Shown piece by piece: positions 59,260 through 64,000 of a stretch of DNA of 64,000 nt. The stretch is from Hypericum androsaemum. Taxonomy: Eukaryota; Streptophyta; Magnoliopsida; Malpighiales; Hypericaceae. The notes beneath the pieces are model-generated. The model saw nothing but the letters and a program-made list of their open reading frames with translations. It did not search any database and was not told the DNA's origin. Within the stretch, counting starts at the first letter, position 1, and each line of letters starts with the position of its first letter. Location: assembly GCA_963995505.1 (NCBI GenBank), contig OZ023184.1, positions 4,836,001 through 4,900,000 on the forward strand, read 5' to 3'. The translations under genes were made by a program, and so were the position numbers.

Positions 59260-59763
59260 TGTTAGTACGTTACCTCCTCGGCTCCTCCCTCCACCAAACG
59301 GACAAACCAATGCCAATTTACGAAAACACCCCCCACAATCGCGCGCGTGCTTCTCATTTTCGATTTCGAACGTTCCAGAAACCGCTCTCACTCTCACCCT
59401 CCACTCTCCCTAACCCCGGCGTCTCCCTCCTCCGGCCGTCTCGAGATCTCTGGATCAGGTTACACCATGTGACGATGTCTCTGGCGATCTATCGACCGCT
59501 TCTCCAACCAAAACTTCAAGTAAACCTCTCTCTCTCTTCCTCTCGAACGGTTGAGAAATTAGGGCTTACGTGGGAGGGAAACCGTGTCTGGAGCTCGTTC
59601 CTTTCCCGTTGTTTTGTTTTTGATTAGCTCGATCTTCTTGCGATGTTAGCTTAGGGTTTCGAGATTATTTCTCTCTTTAGTATTAGAATTCGTCTGCTCT
59701 GTTTTCCCTTCGTTTATTTTGACCTTTTCGACGACGCTGGAATTTTGCAATGTGCTTGTAGTG

Positions 59764-60115
59764 TAAGGTCTATCGTCGGCGAGGGAAGTTGCCAGAGTTA
59801 ATAAGCAATATCGCACTTAGGGTGTGAAATTTGAGGACTAGTTTCAGTGCCGTCGACTCATCAGTCATCATACTGTTATCAGCAAAGAACACACTTGTTT
59901 TTTTTTTGTTCTAGTTATGTTATTATCTGAACTTTTTGTTAGGTCTATAGTCGATGAGGGAAGTTGCCAGAGTTCATAGGCAATGTCATGCTCGGGTCAT
60001 GTAATAGACTAATTTCAGCGTCGAGTCATCATTTAGCTGTTCAAACTGGTATCTACCAAGAACACATTTGTTTTTGTTCTGTTTATATTAATGCCTGAAC
60101 TTTTTGTGTGGTAGA
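59764..60115 (+). repeat. Tandem duplication of about 175 bp in TT9 pseudogene intron 1
   Basis: AGGTCTAT(C/A)GTCG followed by GAGGGAAGTTGCCAGAGTT occurs at about 59765 and 59942. Both units continue with CAAT(A/G)TC, a diverged CTAGTTTCAG/CTAATTTCAGCG block, AAGAACACA(C/T)TTGTTTTT and CTGAACTTTTTGT. Confidence 0.8.
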
Positions 60116-60699
60116 CATGTTCTCAGCGAGCTGCAGCAGATCAAAGTTGTCAATACTGATAACCGGGTAACTAGAAGCATCCTGCCTAGCTTTGTATTTC
60201 CTTGGTACGGTGTGATGTTTTTCTTCAAATTGTTAAACTCATTTATGGCCTTTTTTTCCTTCTTGTTCTTCCAGGAAGTAGTTATAGATCTTCTGCAATC
60301 CATGGTGGAGATAGTTACCCATGGTAATAGGCAAGATCCATTGATTTTCGAGTACGGAATTCCTCTCACTTATATCTAATGATGAGTTTTGATTGTTTCC
60401 AGTTATACTCAAAGAGTTCATGCAATTATGCAGGTTGTTTATGGAATATCAAGTTTTGGCAGAATTCGTATGCGTGCTAAATATTGGTCATAATTCGAGC
60501 ATAGAAGTGCAGCTACTGCAATATTTGAGACTTTTTCCTGCTATGTTAACATGTTTTCTCTACTTTTTTATTTCATAAATTCTACACTTTTCATGTTCAC
60601 GCTATCCTGATCAAGTCACATTATGTTTTTATCTCCTGTCCTATTAGCTTACCAAATTGTACGTCTAGTGTACCTTTTATTCCCTTTCCTTTTTCTACC

Positions 60700-61650
60700 A
60701 GGAACTTTTTCTGGCAACTTAGAGCCTTCCAATGTGACTTCAAGCGTAAAATAAAAACCTTTGCTTACTCCTGTGTGCAGATTAATGTTTCAGCAACGAC
60801 TATGCGAACAATATTATAGCGCATGGATATAAAATTCAATGGAGATCTGGCTCCATATTTTGTATCACTCTTAAGGTTCAAATTCTCTTTCTAATTATAG
60901 CCATGCTTGTATCATGCTAGTCGTCTTTGCCAGATTTTCTAACAATCCATTCACAGTCACACTTCTGCTCCAATTTGCCCGTGACAGAGCAGTGAGCAGC
61001 AAAATAAACAAAGACACGGTTGGCCTTCTTGTTAGGATTCAAGAGGTAAGTGGAGGACACTGATGCAAAATTAAGTGAACAATGATGTTGTGCTGGTGAT
61101 GTAAGGCAGCAAAATGGTTTAATTGCTGTGAAGGTGAACAATGTCTCTTGTGTTATGATTGTTTGATGATACTTGCTGGAACTGAAAAACTGAAGTTTTG
61201 TTTTGCCAGAGAAGAAGTTTTCCTATGTTATTGGATCAGAATGCAAGAAGGTGTCCGGTCTTGAGTTCTATACACTGGGCTTGACTTAATGTCCTATCTT
61301 GGTCATCTTCTCTTATGCAAGCGTAGGTCTGCTATGGTAATCATGTTTCACATTATTTGTGGAGTTTGTCTAGTTTTCTTTTTATTTCCTTTCCTTTTTC
61401 TGGCAACTTGGAGCTGCCAATTTGACATCAAGAGTAAAATTAAAAGCTTTACTTACTCCTAATGTGAAGGTTACTGTTTTGGCAATGACTATGTCAACAA
61501 TATTATAGCGCATGGATACAAATTCAACGGAGGAGATCTGGCTCCATATTTTATATCATTCTCAAGGTTTGAATTTTCTTCCTAATTATATCCATGCTTT
61601 TATCATGCTATTCTTCTTTGCCAGATTTTCCAACAATCCATTCAGATGTC
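60700..61650 (+). repeat. Segmental tandem duplication (about 700 bp period) duplicating one TT9-like exon
   Basis: About 60700-60960 and 61398-61650 align. Examples are TTTTCTGGCAACTT, AATATTATAGCGCATGGATA, GATCTGGCTCCATATTTT and CTTTGCCAGATTTTC(T/C)AACA followed by ATCCATTCA. The copies flank unrelated sequence at 60960-61390. One exon copy has a +1/-2 type disruption (TATAAAATTCAATGGAGATC). Confidence 0.8.
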
Positions 61651-62880
61651 ACACTTTTGTTCCAATTTGCTTTTGTATTGGGTGCAGAAGAACTCATATT
61701 TGGCATGCATGCAGGTATTTGTCGTTAATTTATATCTCAAGGCAGCTATTTGTAAAGCTGAGCTGCCCGGAAGACCCTTTCCTGGGCTTATGACCAGTCT
61801 TGTTAGTTCAAGGACAATGCACACTTTAGATATTTCATCTGCAAGTTTTGGTCCAGAAGTTTCTTTAGGTGAGGTGTCATTCACCCTCGTCGTGAAACCT
61901 AAATATACTTGAATCAAGGTTATGAACTTCAATTGATAACCTAAATATACTCTCTTTCAGGAGCTGCTATTCCTTGGAGGCTTGGCGGTAAGCCTATTTC
62001 CCTTTTAGTTAGCGCTCACTGATAATATTGCCATGATTTGTCTAGTCACCCTTACCAAACTTGGTGATATTTGCCTGGATTAACCAATGAGAGAAGTTAT
62101 GTTAATTCAGCCGTGGACATTGATGCTGGCTTTTTCTTTGTTTCATTCTAAAAGCACATCATGGCCACATTATTATACGAGAGAGAGAGAGAATGTAATG
62201 TGTAAGATAATTCCCTCTTGCAAATCATGAAAAATGCATGGCAGACGTTGCAGAATAAATGTGCTCGGTAGATGTAGGTGATGGTGGTGGACTGGTGGAC
62301 AACGTCTATATCTGATGACTCATGAATTTCGTGTTAACTACTAGAACTATCATCCAGGAGGTGAAAAACAGTTAGCAACTCAGCATGAGAACATCATTTA
62401 TATAGTCGCTGACCACCATCATTCATTGATGCTCTTGGCATTCCATTAATTATTTGACATCTTCTACAACAAACGTTCGTCTACATTTTTGTTGGTTACT
62501 GCGACTACAGAAATTTTTGGAACAATTTGGTTGCTCTCTGGGACCAAATTCCTCTATAATGTGCAGTGATTTTCTTACCCCTTTTCTTGTTTGAACAGCC
62601 AAAACTAGACGAGGATCATCGTACATGGCCACATTTGATGATAAGAGAGTTTGACCCAAGACTTTTTTTGAGAACCAAACTAAATGCAAATAAAACAAGA
62701 GGCCAGAACTCCAAGGCATATCAGGTCATGTTGTGGATGGGAGATGGATGCTAGATTTTTCAAATACTAATGCTCGCTTGCCGATCCTTGAATAAACTAG
62801 CAAGCAAAGATCTTCCATCAGGAGTGTACTTTCTTCGCTACTTCAGCTGAATCACCTTGGAGAGCTGCTATGCATTCTGG

Positions 62881-63865
62881 GTAAGATTGAGCCAACTCTC
62901 TGCTCATTTTTCGGCTTCAAAAATTTTGTTGTTGTAACATGTATAGTCTAGCTCTGCATGCGATCTAGTCGTCATCACGCTCCAAATGTGAAGTTCCAAT
63001 CGCAGCTTGATCTGAAATTGCCCTGTATTTGGTGAAATAATCTCTGATGAATATTGGGGTCAGGAAAAATTAGTATGTTCAAAATGTCATTTTAAGATGT
63101 TATATAGATGTAGAAGCCCCTAAAAGTTCTTCAAGTTTTCGCCATTTGCGATTTTTCTCGTTTCTTCTGCGCAGTATGTATTATGTTTTCGAAAGTAAAG
63201 TAGTAAACATCCTGTTGCCGGGATCATTCTATTAGGTTTCGAGGACTTTTTGTCACTCTCAGAAGCGACTTCAAGCCCAGAATTCTCGCGTGGCGGATAT
63301 TCAGACCCTCTTCAGAGAACTCAGAAATCATAATGCAACATTACTGTGAGGTGAGCATATTTTCATGTGTCCTTTTTTAATATCGAAAACGAGGTTGTCC
63401 AACATGAATCTGGTATGCATGCTGGCCAAATCTGATACCGTTGCCATAGGTCAGGACCAGGTCAATTGAAAGAATCTTTCTAGGAATATTTTCACATGAT
63501 TTTCGGCAACTTTTTCCTTGAAGCTGAGAATCTTCAGGACTTGGGATTCCTGAATTTGAGTGCCTGGTCATCTGCCAATTTAATGCTCATAAAATATACT
63601 ATATTGTTTTTTCAGAAAAGAAAAGATACTATATTGACCGAGGAGGAAAAAGATAATGCCCACAATATTATCGTAAGCTTAGTATTGTTAATATTTTAAA
63701 GGAAAAGATAACACCTGCTTTTCAGAAAGCAGGTTGGTTGTGGTACGTAATTCCGTTGCCTTTATGTAAACAAAGCTGTCGTGTCAAAATTAGTTCAACT
63801 TTTTCTCCATGAAACCTTTAGGTTTTTTTGTTCAGACGATCTGGAAACCAATAGTATCTAGGGAT
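62881..63865. other. Intergenic sequence downstream of the TT9-like pseudogene
   Basis: No gene, RNA or repeat that I can support. Short frames appear random. Confidence 0.5.
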
Positions 63866-64000
63866 AGGGGCGTGCAAACAGTATTCAGTATTCGCTATTT
63901 TTGGCATTTCAGGATTGGTATCTCAGTATTCGGGATCTAATTCGGTATTGCATTTTTAGAAATTCAGTGAATTTTGGGATCGGTATATGCCGATTGTACA
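63866..64000 (+). repeat. Dispersed repeat (same family as 35757-35925), cut by window end
   Basis: Begins TAGGGGCGTGCAAACAGTAT, then CAGTATTCGC, GGCATTTCAGGATTGGTAT, AGAAATTCAGTGAATTTTGG and CGGTATATGC, matching in order the minus-strand copy at 35.8 kb. Its right part lies beyond the window. Confidence 0.6.

Larger units (their letters stand above)
59467..62880 (+). pseudogene. TT9: TT9/GFS9 (CLEC16A-like, FPL-domain) pseudogene
   Basis: Exon-like blocks of plant TT9/GFS9 occur in order. The first is at 59467-59519, where frame reads M-stop-RCLWRSIDRFSNQNFK (family MWRSLWRSIDRFS..., second codon TGG changed to TGA). Next is 60115-60166 (HVLSELQQIKVVNTDNR), then 60275-60351 (EVVIDLLQSMVEIVTHGNRQ, DPLIFE) and 60434 to about 60526 (FMEYQVLAEFVCVLNIGHNS). 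The NDY(A/V)NNIIAHGYK exon appears twice (60789-60875 with a frameshift; 61483-61568 with GGDLAPYFISF intact). A C-terminal block at 62599-62754 reads KLDEDHRTWPHLMIREFDP, and a last trace follows near 62790-62860. The FPL-to-C-terminal middle of the protein is missing. TT9/GFS9 is a peripheral Golgi protein needed for vacuolar trafficking and flavonoid deposition. The early stop, frameshift, internal duplications and large deletion make this a pseudogene. Confidence 0.8.

Overview
The window is nuclear DNA from a flowering plant, probably a eudicot. Its genes have many introns with AT-rich interiors, and it carries plant-specific or plant-type genes: HVA22, a LOG-type cytokinin-activating enzyme, a plastid-type 2-Cys peroxiredoxin, a plant E2F and a TT9/GFS9 relative. 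It also holds a Cassandra TRIM element, Ty1/copia and Ty3/gypsy-type LTR elements and many Mutator-like insertions. I cannot name the species from sequence alone. I rebuilt splice structures by hand from GT/AG sites, reading frame and remembered family sequence; no alignment was run.

Layout. 1-3.9 kb: intergenic, with one non-autonomous Mutator-like element (MULE). 4.1-6.8 kb (+): HVA22-like gene. 7.0-7.5 kb (-): small conserved-looking protein of unknown function. 9.4-10.5 kb: MULE carrying a collapsed fragment of a beta-1,3-glucanase gene. 10.9-11.5 kb: tandem duplication. 12.3-15.1 kb (-): complete 14-exon E2F transcription factor. 16.0-22.2 kb (-): nearly full-length but broken Ty1/copia element. 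23.4-24.1 kb: MULE filled with TCC repeats. 24.55-25.15 kb: complete Cassandra TRIM with 5S-rRNA-like LTRs. 28.7-29.2 kb: a different MULE-type insertion just upstream of 29.3-31.3 kb (+), a chloroplast 2-Cys peroxiredoxin. 32.5-35.2 kb (-): DEAD-box helicase of the LOS4/DBP5 type. 36.8-40.3 kb (-): LOG. 41.2-43.1 kb: tandem duplication split by a solo LTR. 44.2-45.4 kb: long inverted repeat. 46.6-54.1 kb (-): 7.5 kb LARD-type LTR element with 2.2-2.3 kb LTRs. 56.1-57.1 kb: MULE that is one large GGA/TCC foldback. 57.1-59.3 kb: long-TIR MULE with a solo copia LTR inside. 59.5-62.9 kb (+): decayed TT9/GFS9 (CLEC16A-like) pseudogene.

The host genes belong to unrelated pathways (membrane trafficking/ABA response, cell cycle, plastid redox, mRNA export, cytokinin activation) and show no sign of acting together. 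The coherent story is the mobile-element population. Six Mutator-like insertions have 9-bp target-site duplications that can be read directly (five exact, one 8/9). Five of them share GRGAAAAG-type termini followed by a stretch like TAGTACCCTGTGGTA. None carries a transposase, so an autonomous partner elsewhere in the genome is implied. Their cargo ranges from gene fragments to pure trinucleotide repeat.
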